From NCBI RefSeq assembly GCF_012932215.1, contig NZ_CP048788.1, positions 2,108,001-2,172,000 of the forward strand: DNA of 64,000 bases. Reading direction: 5' to 3'. Below are positions 43,502 to 53,066 of this stretch, in pieces. Source of the DNA: Roseobacter ponti (lineage in GTDB: Bacteria > Pseudomonadota > Alphaproteobacteria > Rhodobacterales > Rhodobacteraceae). Both the position numbers and the translations under genes were made by a program. Within the stretch, counting starts at the first letter, position 1, and every line of letters starts with the position of its first letter. The notes under the pieces are model-generated. The model did not search any database, was not told the origin of the DNA, and saw only the letters and a program-made list of their open reading frames with translations.

Positions 43502-44833
43502 TTATTCGTCTTCGAGCGCTTCCACAGCTTTCTGCAGATCGTCCTTGGAGACTTCTTTTTCAGAAACCTTCGCATTTTCAAAAACATGGTCGACGACCTT
43601 ATCTTCAAACAGCGGCGCACGCATCTGCTGCTGCATCTGCTGGTTCTGCTGCACGAACTCAAAGAACTGGCGCTCCTGGCCAGGATACTGACGCGCCTGG
43701 TTCATAATCGCCTGCGTCATCTCGGCATCGGTGACCTGCACTTCGGCCTTCTGACCGATATCGGCCAGCAGCAGGCCCAGACGGACCCGGCGCGTGGCCA
43801 GCTTTTTGTGCTCGTCGGTGGCTTCGATATCCGGGTGGTCGTGGCCTTCCACTTCCGGGTTTTCTTCGTGCCAGAGCTGGTGCGCGATCTGACCGGCCTC
43901 GGCATCGACCAGCGAGGGCGGCAGGTCGAAATCGACCATTTTGTCCAGTTCGTCGAGCAGCGAGCGTTTCATCACGGCGCGCGCGGCACCGGCGTACTCG
44001 GCTTCCAGGCGCTCGGCGATCTGCGCCTTGAGTGCTGCCAGATCCTCGGCACCAAACTTCGTGGCCAGCTCGTCATTGATCTCTGCGGCGACGGGCTCTT
44101 TCACTTCTTTGATGGTGCAGTCGAAAACGGCTTCTTTGCCTTTGAGGTTTTCGGCCTGGTAGTCTTCGGGGAACGAGACTGTCACGGCCTTTTCCTCACC
44201 CGCTTTCACACCCACAAGCTGCTCCTCAAAACCAGGAATGAAGGAGTTGGAGCCCAGCGTCAGCGGATAGTCCTCAGCAGCGCCACCGTCAAAAGCCTCG
44301 CCATCGACGCGGCCGACGAAATCCATCACGACCTGGTCGCCGTCTTTGGCCTTGGCGCCTTTTTTGCGGGCTTTGAAGTCCTGGGCGGTTTCGGCAAGGT
44401 TCGCGAGGGCTTCATCGATTGCCTCATCCCCGGCTTTGGCGACCATTTTCTCCAGCTTGATTTTGGAAAAGTCGAGCTCGGGGATCTCGGGCAGCGCCTC
44501 ATAGGACATCGATACCTCGACGTCGTCGCCCTCTTTCCAGTCTTCATTGGTCATTTTGACTTCGGGCTGCATCGCAGGCCGGTCACCTGACGCTTCAAAG
44601 TGTTCGTTCATCGCGCCATCGATGCTTTCCTGCATCGCCTCGCCCATGACCTTCTGGCCAAACTGCTTTTTCAGCAGCGCCATCGGCACCTTGCCTTTGC
44701 GGAAGCCCTTCATCTCGACCTCGGGCTGGGCCTCGGCCAGTTTCTCGTTGACTTTGGCCTCAAGCTCAGAGGCCGTAACCGTAATGGCGTAGCCGCGTTT
44801 CAGACCGTCGTTCAGCGTCTCAGTGACCTGCAT
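43502..44833 (-). CDS. tig: Trigger factor, ribosome-associated chaperone
   Basis: 443 residues. N-terminal ribosome-binding domain with the docking [16 protein letters not shown] (about 44-59), then the FKBP-type isomerase domain (about 165-245, [17 protein letters not shown] and [11 protein letters not shown]), and a helical C-terminal arm. The last ~20 residues are Glu-rich. It folds nascent chains at the exit tunnel. It is monocistronic with its own terminator. Confidence 0.98.
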   Translation of the reverse strand: MQVTETLNDGLKRGYAITVTASELEAKVNEKLAEAQPEVEMKGFRKGKVPMALLKKQFGQKVMGEAMQESIDGAMNEHFEASGDRPAMQPEVKMTNEDWKEGDDVEVSMSYEALPEIPELDFSKIKLEKMVAKAGDEAIDEALANLAETAQDFKARKKGAKAKDGDQVVMDFVGRVDGEAFDGGAAEDYPLTLGSNSFIPGFEEQLVGVKAGEEKAVTVSFPEDYQAENLKGKEAVFDCTIKEVKEPVAAEINDELATKFGAEDLAALKAQIAERLEAEYAGAARAVMKRSLLDELDKMVDFDLPPSLVDAEAGQIAHQLWHEENPEVEGHDHPDIEATDEHKKLATRRVRLGLLLADIGQKAEVQVTDAEMTQAIMNQARQYPGQERQFFEFVQQNQQMQQQMRAPLFEDKVVDHVFENAKVSEKEVSKDDLQKAVEALEDE

Positions 44834-45082
44834 GTTTGCTCCATAGAATAAGGCGCGCCGGAGGGCGCGTTGTCGGAAATTTCCGCTCTTCTATGTGTCC
44901 CCGCGCCGACGCGCAAGGGGCCTTTGCCGCATTGTCGCGCAGGGCCCGTCCGGGGACGCCAAAGGCCCGCTTAAACCCGCAAAAAGCCGGGGCCGGCCAC
45001 GGATACTCTTGCAAATTCGTTCAAAGCCGCGACAGTCTTCCCAGCCGCCCTCGTTCCGCATCCGCTCAGGGGAGATCGTCAT

Positions 45083-46264
45083 ATGCCCCGCGCAGAGGCC
45101 ATCCTTGTCATTAACGCAGGCTCTTCCAGCCTCAAGTTTCAGGTCTATCACATCACGGGCGACGGGCTCGTCTGTCACCAGAAGGGTCAGATCGACGGCA
45201 TCGGAACCCGGCCCGCGCTGCGGGTGCGCGATGGTGACGGCAGGGTTCTGGCAGAGCGGTCATGGCCCGCCGATGCAGTACCCGATCTGCCCGCGGCAAT
45301 TGCCATTCTGTCTGACCGGATCAGTGCGCTTGACGACATTCATCTCAGCGCCGTGGGTCATCGCGTGGTGCATGGCGGTCCGGACTTCACAGCGCCGGTT
45401 CTGATGGATCTGCCGACCCTGGAAAAGCTCGCGCGATATCAGGAACTGGCGCCGCTGCACCAGCCCAATAACCTCGCGCCGATCCGGCTGGCGATGGAAG
45501 TGGCGCCCGATCTGCCGCAGGTCGCCTGTTTCGACACCGCCTTTCACCGCGGCCAGCCGGTGCATGCGGATTGTTATGCGCTGCCGCCGGAATATTACGA
45601 CCAGGGCGTTTGCCGCTACGGTTTTCACGGGCTGTCCTACGAGTATATCGCGCAGCGGCTTCCGGAGGTGGCACCGGAGATCGCCGGTGGCCGCGTCATC
45701 GTGGCCCATCTGGGCAGTGGCGCGTCCATGTGCGCGCTGAAAGCCGGCCGCAGTATCGACAGCACCATGGGATTTACGGCGCTCGACGGGATACCCATGG
45801 GCACCCGGCCAGGGCAGCTTGATCCGGGTATCGTGCTCTGGCTGATCAGTCACGAGGGCATGACCGTGGATGATGTCACCGAGCTTCTCTATCACGGGTC
45901 CGGGCTCAGAGGGCTGTCGGGCATCTCCGGCGATATGCGGGACCTGCTGGAGAGCAACGATCGCCGGGCGGGCTTTGCGATTGATCATTTCGTACACCGC
46001 TGTGCGCTGCATGCCGGCATGCTGGCGGCAGCGCTCGAAGGGCTGGACGGGGTCGTTTTCACCGCAGGCATCGGGGAGAACGCACCGGCGCTGCGGGCGC
46101 GCATCGCCGCACGGCTTGGCTGGCTCGGAGCGGAACTTGACCAGTCGGCAAACGATGCCAGCGCAGTGAAAATCTCCGCCAGCCGGAGCAGCGTCGGGCT
46201 TTATGTGATCCCCACCGATGAAGAGCTGATCATTGCGCAGCAGACACTGGCTTTACTGAGATAA
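45083..46264 (+). CDS. ackA: Acetate kinase
   Basis: Interconverts acetate plus ATP with acetyl phosphate plus ADP in the cytoplasm. 393 residues with the ASKHA phosphate motif [12 protein letters not shown] (about 9-20), HRVVHGG (about 93-99), the FDTAFH active-site region, HLGSGASM and [15 protein letters not shown] lies upstream of the ATG. No pta gene is beside it, so acetyl-CoA coupling must come from elsewhere. Confidence 0.97.
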   Translation: MPRAEAILVINAGSSSLKFQVYHITGDGLVCHQKGQIDGIGTRPALRVRDGDGRVLAERSWPADAVPDLPAAIAILSDRISALDDIHLSAVGHRVVHGGPDFTAPVLMDLPTLEKLARYQELAPLHQPNNLAPIRLAMEVAPDLPQVACFDTAFHRGQPVHADCYALPPEYYDQGVCRYGFHGLSYEYIAQRLPEVAPEIAGGRVIVAHLGSGASMCALKAGRSIDSTMGFTALDGIPMGTRPGQLDPGIVLWLISHEGMTVDDVTELLYHGSGLRGLSGISGDMRDLLESNDRRAGFAIDHFVHRCALHAGMLAAALEGLDGVVFTAGIGENAPALRARIAARLGWLGAELDQSANDASAVKISASRSSVGLYVIPTDEELIIAQQTLALLR

Positions 46265-46406
46265 CACCAGCAGACCAGGGCCCGGATTACGGGTGCCTGT
46301 CGTGGTGCTGTCCGGGAACCGGCCTGACGTGGGGTACGATTAACCATGGTCCTCTGCGACCATCGCAGACCGGATCCTGCGGCGTCTGAAGGAGGACCGG
46401 TATCGG

Positions 46407-46491
46407 TGGTGCGGGTGGAGGGACTTGAACCCCCACGCCTTGCGGCGCCAGAACCTAAATCTGGTGCGTCTACCAATTTCGCCACACCCGC
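46407..46491 (-). tRNA. tRNA-Leu (UAG anticodon)
   Basis: 85 nt including an encoded CCA. Acceptor GCGGGTG pairs with CACCCGC, and A is the discriminator. The anticodon stem CCAGA/TCTGG carries the loop TTTAGGT, giving anticodon UAG (codon CUA, wobble to other CUN). A long variable arm is present as in class II tRNAs, and the T-loop GTTCAAGTC is normal. It is a solitary gene with no integrase next to it. Confidence 0.97.
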
Positions 46492-46640
46492 AAAGGGCCG
46501 CAAGCGGCCTGTCGCGGTTCCTGCCAAACCAGCACTGCAGTAGCAAGAGAAAAGACACGGCGGTTAAACAGTTATTATCCCCCGGCATGGTCTGATCGCG
46601 CCAACAAGGTCTGTTTCAGGTATCGATTCTGCGGGGCAGC

Positions 46641-47144
46641 ATGCAGCAAACCTCTCTACTTCAGCAGTCCGCGCGCAGGGCAGCAGACAGCAGCATGGCC
46701 CCCGAAGGCCTTACGCATGGCACTGCTGTTCTGACCCTGCACGGGCAGATCCCGGTGCAGCATCTTCGGTGTGGCGATCAGGTCATCACCCGCCGGAGGG
46801 GGAGTGCTGTCGTGCAGAGCATTGAGGTCATCAGTATCGTGGCCCGCGTCGTCTATGTCATCGCGGGTTCGCTCGGACATACCTGCCGGAACAGAGACAC
46901 GCTGCTGAGCGCGGGACAGCCTGTGCTGCTGCGCGACTGGCGCGCGAAGGCATTTGGCGGGGCCGGAGAAGCGCTGGTGCGCGCAGGCGATCTTGCCGAT
47001 GGTGAATTTGTGCGTGATCTTGGTCAGCTTCCGGTCACGCTCTACCGGATCCGTTGCGGTGAACCGGCAGTGATATACGCAGGTGGCATGGAACTGGGGA
47101 CAGCGGACTGCTTACGCGCACCGCGGCACCGCTATTCCGGCTGA
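46641..47144 (+). CDS. Degenerate Hint-domain (hedgehog/intein-type) protein
   Basis: 167 residues, essentially a lone Hint_2-like domain. GLTHGTAVLTLHGQIPVQHL...GDQVITRRRG (about 23-55) matches the start of Rhodobacteraceae Hint proteins (CFTPGT...TPDG...VEDL...GD.V). The nucleophilic Cys is replaced by Gly, and the usual HRVL/HLLF His positions are also lost (RDTLLS, EPAVIYAGG), so autoprocessing is unlikely. It overlaps the convergent nnr gene by 13 nt at the 3' ends. Confidence 0.8.
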   Translation: MQQTSLLQQSARRAADSSMAPEGLTHGTAVLTLHGQIPVQHLRCGDQVITRRRGSAVVQSIEVISIVARVVYVIAGSLGHTCRNRDTLLSAGQPVLLRDWRAKAFGGAGEALVRAGDLADGEFVRDLGQLPVTLYRIRCGEPAVIYAGGMELGTADCLRAPRHRYSG

Positions 47145-48793
47145 TCCTGCGCAGCGCGCAACACCTGCGGCAGCATTTCACTTAGATCCTCGGCGATGAG
47201 CCCGGGGCCAAAGGCGCGCGCGGCCTCGGTGTGCAGCCAGGTTGCAGCCTCCGCACAGACAATCAGATCCGGCGCGGTCGGCGAAGCTGCGATCCCGGCA
47301 ATCATACCGGCAAGCACGTCTCCCGCGCCCGCTGTTGCCAGCCAGGGCGCCTGGCGGTTGTAGGTTGCGGCATGTACCGTGGCGCCGCCGTCCGGTGCAG
47401 CAATCACCGTATCGGGCCCTTTCAGCAGCACGACGCACCCGGCCCGCGCCGCCGCAAGGCGCGCCACCTCAATCTTTGAGGCATCTGCGCGCGCACTCTG
47501 TGCCAGATCGGGAAAAAGGCGCCCGAATTCGCCTTCATGCGGCGTCAGAACAGTGCGCGCATGGGTCATGGCAAAGAGCGCGCCGGGATCATCAGCAAAG
47601 CTTGTGAGGGCATCGGCGTCCAGCACAACGGCAGGCCGGCGCCAGTCCCGCTCACTTTCTGCACGCGCCAGCACCTGCGCCACCAGGTCCCGGGTGCGCG
47701 CCCCGGTGCCGAGCCCCGGTCCGACACAAAAGGCCGTGACCCGTTCGTCGGCGACCCGCGCAAGGTCCTTCGGATCGTCCAGTCCGCGCAACATCACCGA
47801 ATTGAGGTGCATCGCGTTTTCCATCACGGCGGCCCTGGGACAGACCAGCGTCACCAGCCCTGCCCCGATGCGTAACGCCGCCCGGGCCGCAAGGCGTCCG
47901 GCCCCGCCGCGCCCGACGCCGCCGGCAAAGGCGATAACATGGCCGTGGTGATATTTGTGACCGGCATAGCTGTTTTTAGACAGAACCATGCCCGGCCATC
48001 GGCGCACCGGCCGGCCTGCAAAACGTGGTTCTGCCAGACGCGCGCGTTCCGGATCCGGCGGCTGTCCGGCCATCGAGCGCTCGATTGCCTCGCCGCTGAG
48101 CCCGATATCCACCACAGCAATCCGGCCGCAGATCAGCGGCCCCATGCCAAGGTAGTGCCCGGCCTTCGGGCTGTGAAATGTCACCGTCAGGTCCGCACTG
48201 TTCACGAAATCCGGCCAGGGATTGAAGTCCTCGTCGGCTGGATCCCCGTCAAAGGGCAGCATACCATTGTCGAGGTTCAGGCCGGACGGACAGTCCACCG
48301 CGACACGCGTGATCTCATAGCTGCGTTTCCACCGGCGGCACCCGCGGGCCCCGAGCACCTGCGCGATGTCCCGCGGCAGCGGTCGCGTCAGTCCGGCGCC
48401 GAAAACGGCATCAATGATCACATCCGGCCGTGCGCCGTCGCGGATCGTTTCAGCGTCCCAGGCATGCACATCCGTCAGGGTGGTCAGCCGGTCATAATTA
48501 GTTCGGGCGTCGGGCGGCAGCTTTTCCGGATCTCCGGAAAGGAAAACATCCGCACTCCAGCCGGCTCTGATCAGAAGCCGCGCGATGACGAACCCGTCTC
48601 CACCGTTATTTCCGGGCCCGCAGAGCACCAGCGCCCGGTGCGGTTTTATCCGCAGTTCCGGCCAGCGCTTCAGAATCTCCGACACAACCCCCTGCCCGGC
48701 TTTCTCCATCATCCCGGCGCCCGTTACGGTGCCGGCAGCAATGGCCGCCTGTTCCAGATCACGCATCTGTCGCGCCGTCAGCAGTTCAGTCAT
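47132..48793 (-). CDS. nnrD: Bifunctional NAD(P)H-hydrate epimerase / dehydratase
   Basis: Repairs damaged NADHX/NADPHX. 553 residues: YjeF N-terminal epimerase domain (about 1-220, with LCGPGNNGGDGFVIARLL and DAVFGAGL) and a C-terminal ribokinase-like ADP-dependent dehydratase (about 255-545, with KNSYAGHKYHHGHVI, LTPHEGEFGRL and TAGAGDVLAGMIAG). Both active regions look intact. The genes are fused as in many bacteria. Confidence 0.96.
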   Translation of the reverse strand: MTELLTARQMRDLEQAAIAAGTVTGAGMMEKAGQGVVSEILKRWPELRIKPHRALVLCGPGNNGGDGFVIARLLIRAGWSADVFLSGDPEKLPPDARTNYDRLTTLTDVHAWDAETIRDGARPDVIIDAVFGAGLTRPLPRDIAQVLGARGCRRWKRSYEITRVAVDCPSGLNLDNGMLPFDGDPADEDFNPWPDFVNSADLTVTFHSPKAGHYLGMGPLICGRIAVVDIGLSGEAIERSMAGQPPDPERARLAEPRFAGRPVRRWPGMVLSKNSYAGHKYHHGHVIAFAGGVGRGGAGRLAARAALRIGAGLVTLVCPRAAVMENAMHLNSVMLRGLDDPKDLARVADERVTAFCVGPGLGTGARTRDLVAQVLARAESERDWRRPAVVLDADALTSFADDPGALFAMTHARTVLTPHEGEFGRLFPDLAQSARADASKIEVARLAAARAGCVVLLKGPDTVIAAPDGGATVHAATYNRQAPWLATAGAGDVLAGMIAGIAASPTAPDLIVCAEAATWLHTEAARAFGPGLIAEDLSEMLPQVLRAAQDQPE

Positions 48794-48937
48794 TCCGGAG
48801 CCTGCGATTCATTTTTGCCCGCTTTTTGTGCATAATGTTTATTTCTTAATCGCACGCTGATCAAATTGATCCGGGCGCAGAAGCAGTTTACCCCTGATCA
48901 TGGACCCTGACAGCCCGTAATGGTCTGTCCGGGATGA

Positions 48938-49297
<360 letters not shown>

Positions 49298-49342
49298 ACG
49301 CGCCGTACACCTAATCATTCCAACCAGGAGGGATATCCGAGA

Positions 49343-50746
49343 ATGAGCAAAGAACTACTCAAGATGATCGCCGATGAAGACGTGGCATACGTCGACATCC
49401 GCTTTACCGATCCGCGCGGCAAGCTGCAGCACGTCACCGTGATGGCTGATCAGGTCGATGAGGACTTCCTTGAGGAGGGATTCATGTTTGACGGCTCTTC
49501 CATCGAAGGCTGGAAGTCGATTGAAGCCTCCGACATGAAGCTGATGCCCGACACAGAGAGCGCCTATATCGATCCTTTCTATGCTGAAAAGACAGTCTGC
49601 CTGCACTGCTCGGTTGTTGAGCCGGACACTGGTGAGGCCTATGACCGCGACCCGCGCGGCACTGCACAGAAGGCAGAAGAGTATCTGAAATCCACAGGCG
49701 TCGGCGATGTCGCCTATATGGGTCCGGAAGCGGAATTCTTCCTCTTTGACAACGTGCGCTTCTCCACCACGATGAACAAAGTGTCTTACGAAGTGGACGC
49801 GGTAGACGCCTCCTGGAACACGGACGCTGAGTTTGAGATGGGCAACATGGGTCACCGTCCGGGCATCAAGGGTGGTTACTTCCCGGTAAACCCGACGGAC
49901 GAGTCCCAGGACCTGCGGTCTGAGATGCTTTCCACAATGAAGCGTCTGGGCATGAAAGTGGACAAACACCACCACGAGGTGGCCTCGTGCCAGCACGAGC
50001 TTGGTCTCGTCTTTGACAGCCTGACCAAACAGGCCGATGAGCTGCAGAAGTACAAATATGTGATCCACAATGTGGCGCATGCCTACGGCAAGTCCGCGAC
50101 CTTCATGCCCAAGCCTATCGCCGGCGACAACGGCACCGGCATGCACGTGAACATGTCCATCTGGAAAGACGGCAAGCCGGTTTTCGCAGGCGACAAATAC
50201 GCCGATCTGAGCCAGGAAGCGCTCTATTTCATCGGTGGTATTCTCAAGCACGCAAAAGCGCTGAATGCTTTCACCAACCCCGGCACTAACAGCTACAAGC
50301 GTCTGATCCCCGGATTTGAAGCGCCTGTGCTGCGCGCCTATTCCGCCCGTAACCGCTCAGGCTGTGTGCGGATCCCGTGGACGGAAAGCCCCAAAGCCAA
50401 GCGCGTTGAGGCCCGTTTCCCCGATCCGAGTGCAAACCCCTATCTGTGCTTTGCAGCCCTGCTGATGGCCGGTCTTGACGGCATCATGTCCAAGATCGAT
50501 CCCGGCGAGGCGATGGACAAGAACCTCTATGATCTTCCCGCCGAAGAGCTGGCCGGCATTCCGACCGTCTGCGGCTCCCTGCGTGAAGCGATGGAAGAGC
50601 TCAAAGCCGACATGGGCTTCCTGCTCAAAGGCGATGTCTTCACCGAAGATCAGATCGAGGGCTATATCGATCTGAAAATGGAAGAGATCGAGCGTTACGA
50701 ACACACACCGCATCCGGTTGAGTTCGCAATGTACTACAGCTGCTGA
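49343..50746 (+). CDS. glnA: Glutamine synthetase type I
   Basis: 467-residue dodecameric enzyme making glutamine from glutamate, ammonia and ATP; main ammonia assimilation route. Metal and substrate motifs MFDGSSIEGW, EAEFFLFD and the catalytic NRSGCVRIP are present. The adenylylation Tyr is Y396 in NLYDLPAEE, so GlnE-type control is likely. Cotranscribed with glnB and followed by a terminator. Confidence 0.98.
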   Translation: MSKELLKMIADEDVAYVDIRFTDPRGKLQHVTVMADQVDEDFLEEGFMFDGSSIEGWKSIEASDMKLMPDTESAYIDPFYAEKTVCLHCSVVEPDTGEAYDRDPRGTAQKAEEYLKSTGVGDVAYMGPEAEFFLFDNVRFSTTMNKVSYEVDAVDASWNTDAEFEMGNMGHRPGIKGGYFPVNPTDESQDLRSEMLSTMKRLGMKVDKHHHEVASCQHELGLVFDSLTKQADELQKYKYVIHNVAHAYGKSATFMPKPIAGDNGTGMHVNMSIWKDGKPVFAGDKYADLSQEALYFIGGILKHAKALNAFTNPGTNSYKRLIPGFEAPVLRAYSARNRSGCVRIPWTESPKAKRVEARFPDPSANPYLCFAALLMAGLDGIMSKIDPGEAMDKNLYDLPAEELAGIPTVCGSLREAMEELKADMGFLLKGDVFTEDQIEGYIDLKMEEIERYEHTPHPVEFAMYYSC

Positions 50747-50787
50747 ACCGTTCCGGGCGCGTTCCGGCGCACCCGGCCACAGGTTCC

Positions 50788-50820
50788 AACGGACGCTCCT
50801 CAGCGGGGCGTCCGTTTTCG
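50788..50820 (+). terminator. Terminator after glnA
   Basis: ACGGACGCTCC pairs with GGGGCGTCCGT (one G-U) and is followed by TTTTCGTTT, 42 bp past the glnA stop. Confidence 0.9.
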
Positions 50821-51138
50821 TTTGTGCCGTCGGATACAGTCACCGACCCTGTTGCACTGCCTGAACATACTGATTCAGAAACCTGAAATCGTTACGTAAT
50901 TTCAGCACCCGGAATTTCGCCGGCGCACAAATTCTGTTCCTCCGCCGGTCGCTCCTGCATTGAGGCGCGAGGTCATTCTACACCTCTAAGGTGTTCAGAG
51001 GCCGCAACAACACCGCCAGAGATGTGCCAGCGCCATGAACCACGGACAAAAACGCCCGAAAATGGTCATTATTGGTGATTAGGATGACAATCACCCCGGT
51101 CTGTCCGGACGTCCGTTTAATGATGAAGCCGCGCTCGC
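50821..51138. other. Gene-free leader region with three inverted repeats
   Basis: No convincing gene in the stretch between glnA and the NYN gene. Three perfect inverted repeats are seen: CTGAAAT/ATTTCAG (50883-50905, 9-nt loop), ACACCT-CTA-AGGTGT (50980-50994), and GGTGATT/AATCACC (51074-51095, 8-nt loop). The last is 44 bp upstream of the NYN start. They could be operators or RNA hairpins in the leader of that gene. Confidence 0.5.
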
Positions 51139-51747
51139 ATGCTTGTCTTTCTGTTCACATTGTCATCCGTGTTTCTCGTCGCGGCGCTGACGATCCCGGT
51201 TTTTGCAGATCTTCTGCTGATTGCGGCGCCCTGTGCGCTGGCAAGCCTGCTGCTACTGATCTCGCAGATCGATCGGTATGTGAACAGACCGATCGGCGAA
51301 AAGCTGGTTGTGATCGACGGCTCCAATGTCATGCACTGGAAAGACGGCAAACCGCGCATCGAGACCGTGCGCGACGTGATCGATGCCCTGCACAGCAAAG
51401 GCTATCAGCCCGGTGTGATTTTTGATGCTAACGCGGGCCATGTGCTGACCGGCCGCTACCGACATGACGCCTGGTTCAGCAAAAAACTCGACGTCCCGCG
51501 CGACCGCGTGCGCGTGGTCGGCAAGGGCACGCAGGCAGATCCCGAAATACTGATTACCGCGCGGGCCTATGAGGCGCGCGTCGTGACCAATGACCGCTAT
51601 CGCGACTGGGCAAAAGATCACCCCGAGATCCGAAAGCCCGGATACCTGGTACGTGGCGGGTATAAATCCGGCGAGGTCTGGCTGAGCCTGCCAGGGCTTG
51701 AGCCTGAGGAAGTGGCGCCTCCCGATGCAAAACGTCAGCCCGTCTGA
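51139..51747 (+). CDS. Membrane-anchored NYN/Zc3h12a-type RNase domain protein
   Basis: 202 residues. Two hydrophobic helices (about 1-20 and 24-43) anchor a cytoplasmic NYN (PIN-like) domain. Acidic active-site residues are visible in VVIDGSNVMHW (D60), GVIFDANAGH (D95) and the VTNDRYRDW region (D151), as in Regnase-type endoribonucleases. The family cleaves structured RNA. A gene-free, hairpin-rich leader precedes it. The substrate here is unknown. Confidence 0.8.
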   Translation: MLVFLFTLSSVFLVAALTIPVFADLLLIAAPCALASLLLLISQIDRYVNRPIGEKLVVIDGSNVMHWKDGKPRIETVRDVIDALHSKGYQPGVIFDANAGHVLTGRYRHDAWFSKKLDVPRDRVRVVGKGTQADPEILITARAYEARVVTNDRYRDWAKDHPEIRKPGYLVRGGYKSGEVWLSLPGLEPEEVAPPDAKRQPV

Positions 51748-51820
51748 TCCTGCGAGGCCCGTCCTCTGCGAAATGCCCTGACCCCGGCCGCCTGTCTGTG
51801 CCGACAGAAACTGAAACCGC

Positions 51821-52204
51821 TTGCTCCTGCTGACTGTGCAGCCCAGTGTTACCTGCGTGCTTGTTCTCGAAAATATCATCAGCGACCGCGGCTCGAAATA
51901 CGCGGTTTCAGGCGCACCCTGCCCGGATGAGGAAACCGCCAGAGCGCTGATCCGCACGCTGTGCCAACGCAAAAAGTTCGCGAAAGCAACGCATAACACC
52001 TGGGCGCTGATCACCAGCGCAGGACCTGTGAAAAACGACGATGGCGAGGCCGGCGCCGGCATGGTCATCCTGCGCATGCTTGAGCGTGAGGGGCTGCACA
52101 ACCACCTGATCGTCGTCACGCGCTGGTTTGGCGGTAAACATCTGGGCGGCGACAGATTCCGGCACGTGCAGGAGGCGGTACGCATCTATCTTGCGCATCT
52201 GTAA
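51821..52204 (+). CDS. YigZ/Impact N-terminal domain protein
   Basis: About 127 residues, a lone UPF0029/Impact N-domain: SDRGSKYAVSGAP, ATHNTWALI, NDDGEAGAGMVILRML and VTRWFGGKHLGGDRFRHVQ match the YigZ pattern (ATH.cwA, DDGEP.GTAG, RyFGGiKLG). The C-terminal DUF1949 half of YigZ is absent, as in short roseobacter homologues. The start is uncertain: TTG 51821, GTG 51836 and GTG 51857 are all in frame. Confidence 0.8.
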   Translation: MLLLTVQPSVTCVLVLENIISDRGSKYAVSGAPCPDEETARALIRTLCQRKKFAKATHNTWALITSAGPVKNDDGEAGAGMVILRMLEREGLHNHLIVVTRWFGGKHLGGDRFRHVQEAVRIYLAHL

Positions 52205-52207
52205 AGC

Positions 52208-52936
52208 TCAGCAAGGCACCACATAAGTGTGGATCGTAAAGACAACGGCGCGGGTGCGCGGCAGTCGCAGAATACACTGGCGTTCAGTCCGGATGTAGGG
52301 TGCTGCTGCCGGATCACCGCTTTCACGTCGCGGGTCATGCACGGAATGCGGCTGATAAAGCGTTGCATCGTCGTAGTTCAGCCAGTTGTTGCGCCAGAGC
52401 GGACGCCCCGCCTGCACCCCGTCAAAAAGCCGCTGGACCCGCGTCGCTATTGCCGCGTCATAGCTTTTCACCGGGGTGTGAATATCCGTCAGCGGACGCC
52501 CGGCCTTTTCGCTCAGCGTCCAGCCGGCGGGAAAGCAGAGCACGGCGGCCGTCAGCATATGCTCAGAGCCGGGCTTTTCAAGGATGCAGATGTCTTCCTG
52601 CAGGATCTGCCCCAGCACAGCCAGCGGCGTGTCGGACCGGGTGTCGGTCTTAAATCCGTCCGGACAGGTCACAAGCGGGCCATTGACAGCGAACCCCAGA
52701 CCCGGGAGCAGGGGCAGTGCTGCCTCCAGCACTTCGGCCGATGCATCCTGACTGCCCGCGCTTTCAAAGAGCACAGCATCACGCGCGGAAGCCAGACGGG
52801 CCCGGCGTTCGGCCATCTGACCGCCGTAAGCATCGCTGACCCGCAGCCAGTCGTCAGCGGCCAGCGGCTGTACCCCGGGCAGCGCACGGTCCGGGCTCAT
52901 CTCAGGCGGCAGATCATTATGCAGAACAACAGTCAT
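52208..52936 (-). CDS. DUF3445 heme-dependent oxidative N-demethylase-like protein
   Basis: 242 residues. The DUF3445/HODM pattern runs throughout: LPPEMSPDRALPGVQPLAADDWL, RRARLASARDAVLFE, EVLEAALPLLPGL, ILQEDICILEK and CILRLPRTRAVVFTIHTYVVP at the C-terminus. HODM enzymes use haem to demethylate small amines such as dimethylamine. The gene is divergent from dddP with 130 bp between them, so shared control is possible. ATG 52936 was chosen; GTG 52945 is an alternative. Confidence 0.78.
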   Translation of the reverse strand: MTVVLHNDLPPEMSPDRALPGVQPLAADDWLRVSDAYGGQMAERRARLASARDAVLFESAGSQDASAEVLEAALPLLPGLGFAVNGPLVTCPDGFKTDTRSDTPLAVLGQILQEDICILEKPGSEHMLTAAVLCFPAGWTLSEKAGRPLTDIHTPVKSYDAAIATRVQRLFDGVQAGRPLWRNNWLNYDDATLYQPHSVHDPRRESGDPAAAPYIRTERQCILRLPRTRAVVFTIHTYVVPC

Positions 52937-53066
52937 CAGCAGCACTCTTAACAGCGCTCTGCAGGATGGTCCGCAAAAAACGACCCGGCAGGTGGTCGGA
53001 AACAGTCAAACGCCCGACGGATTTTAAACGCAGAGTAAAGACAGAAACTCTGTCCGGACGCGCCCC

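Noticed and set aside
46400-46640. Integration site of a mobile element at tRNA-Leu
   Set aside because: No integrase and no repeat of the tRNA 3' end was noticed; flanking genes are core genes.
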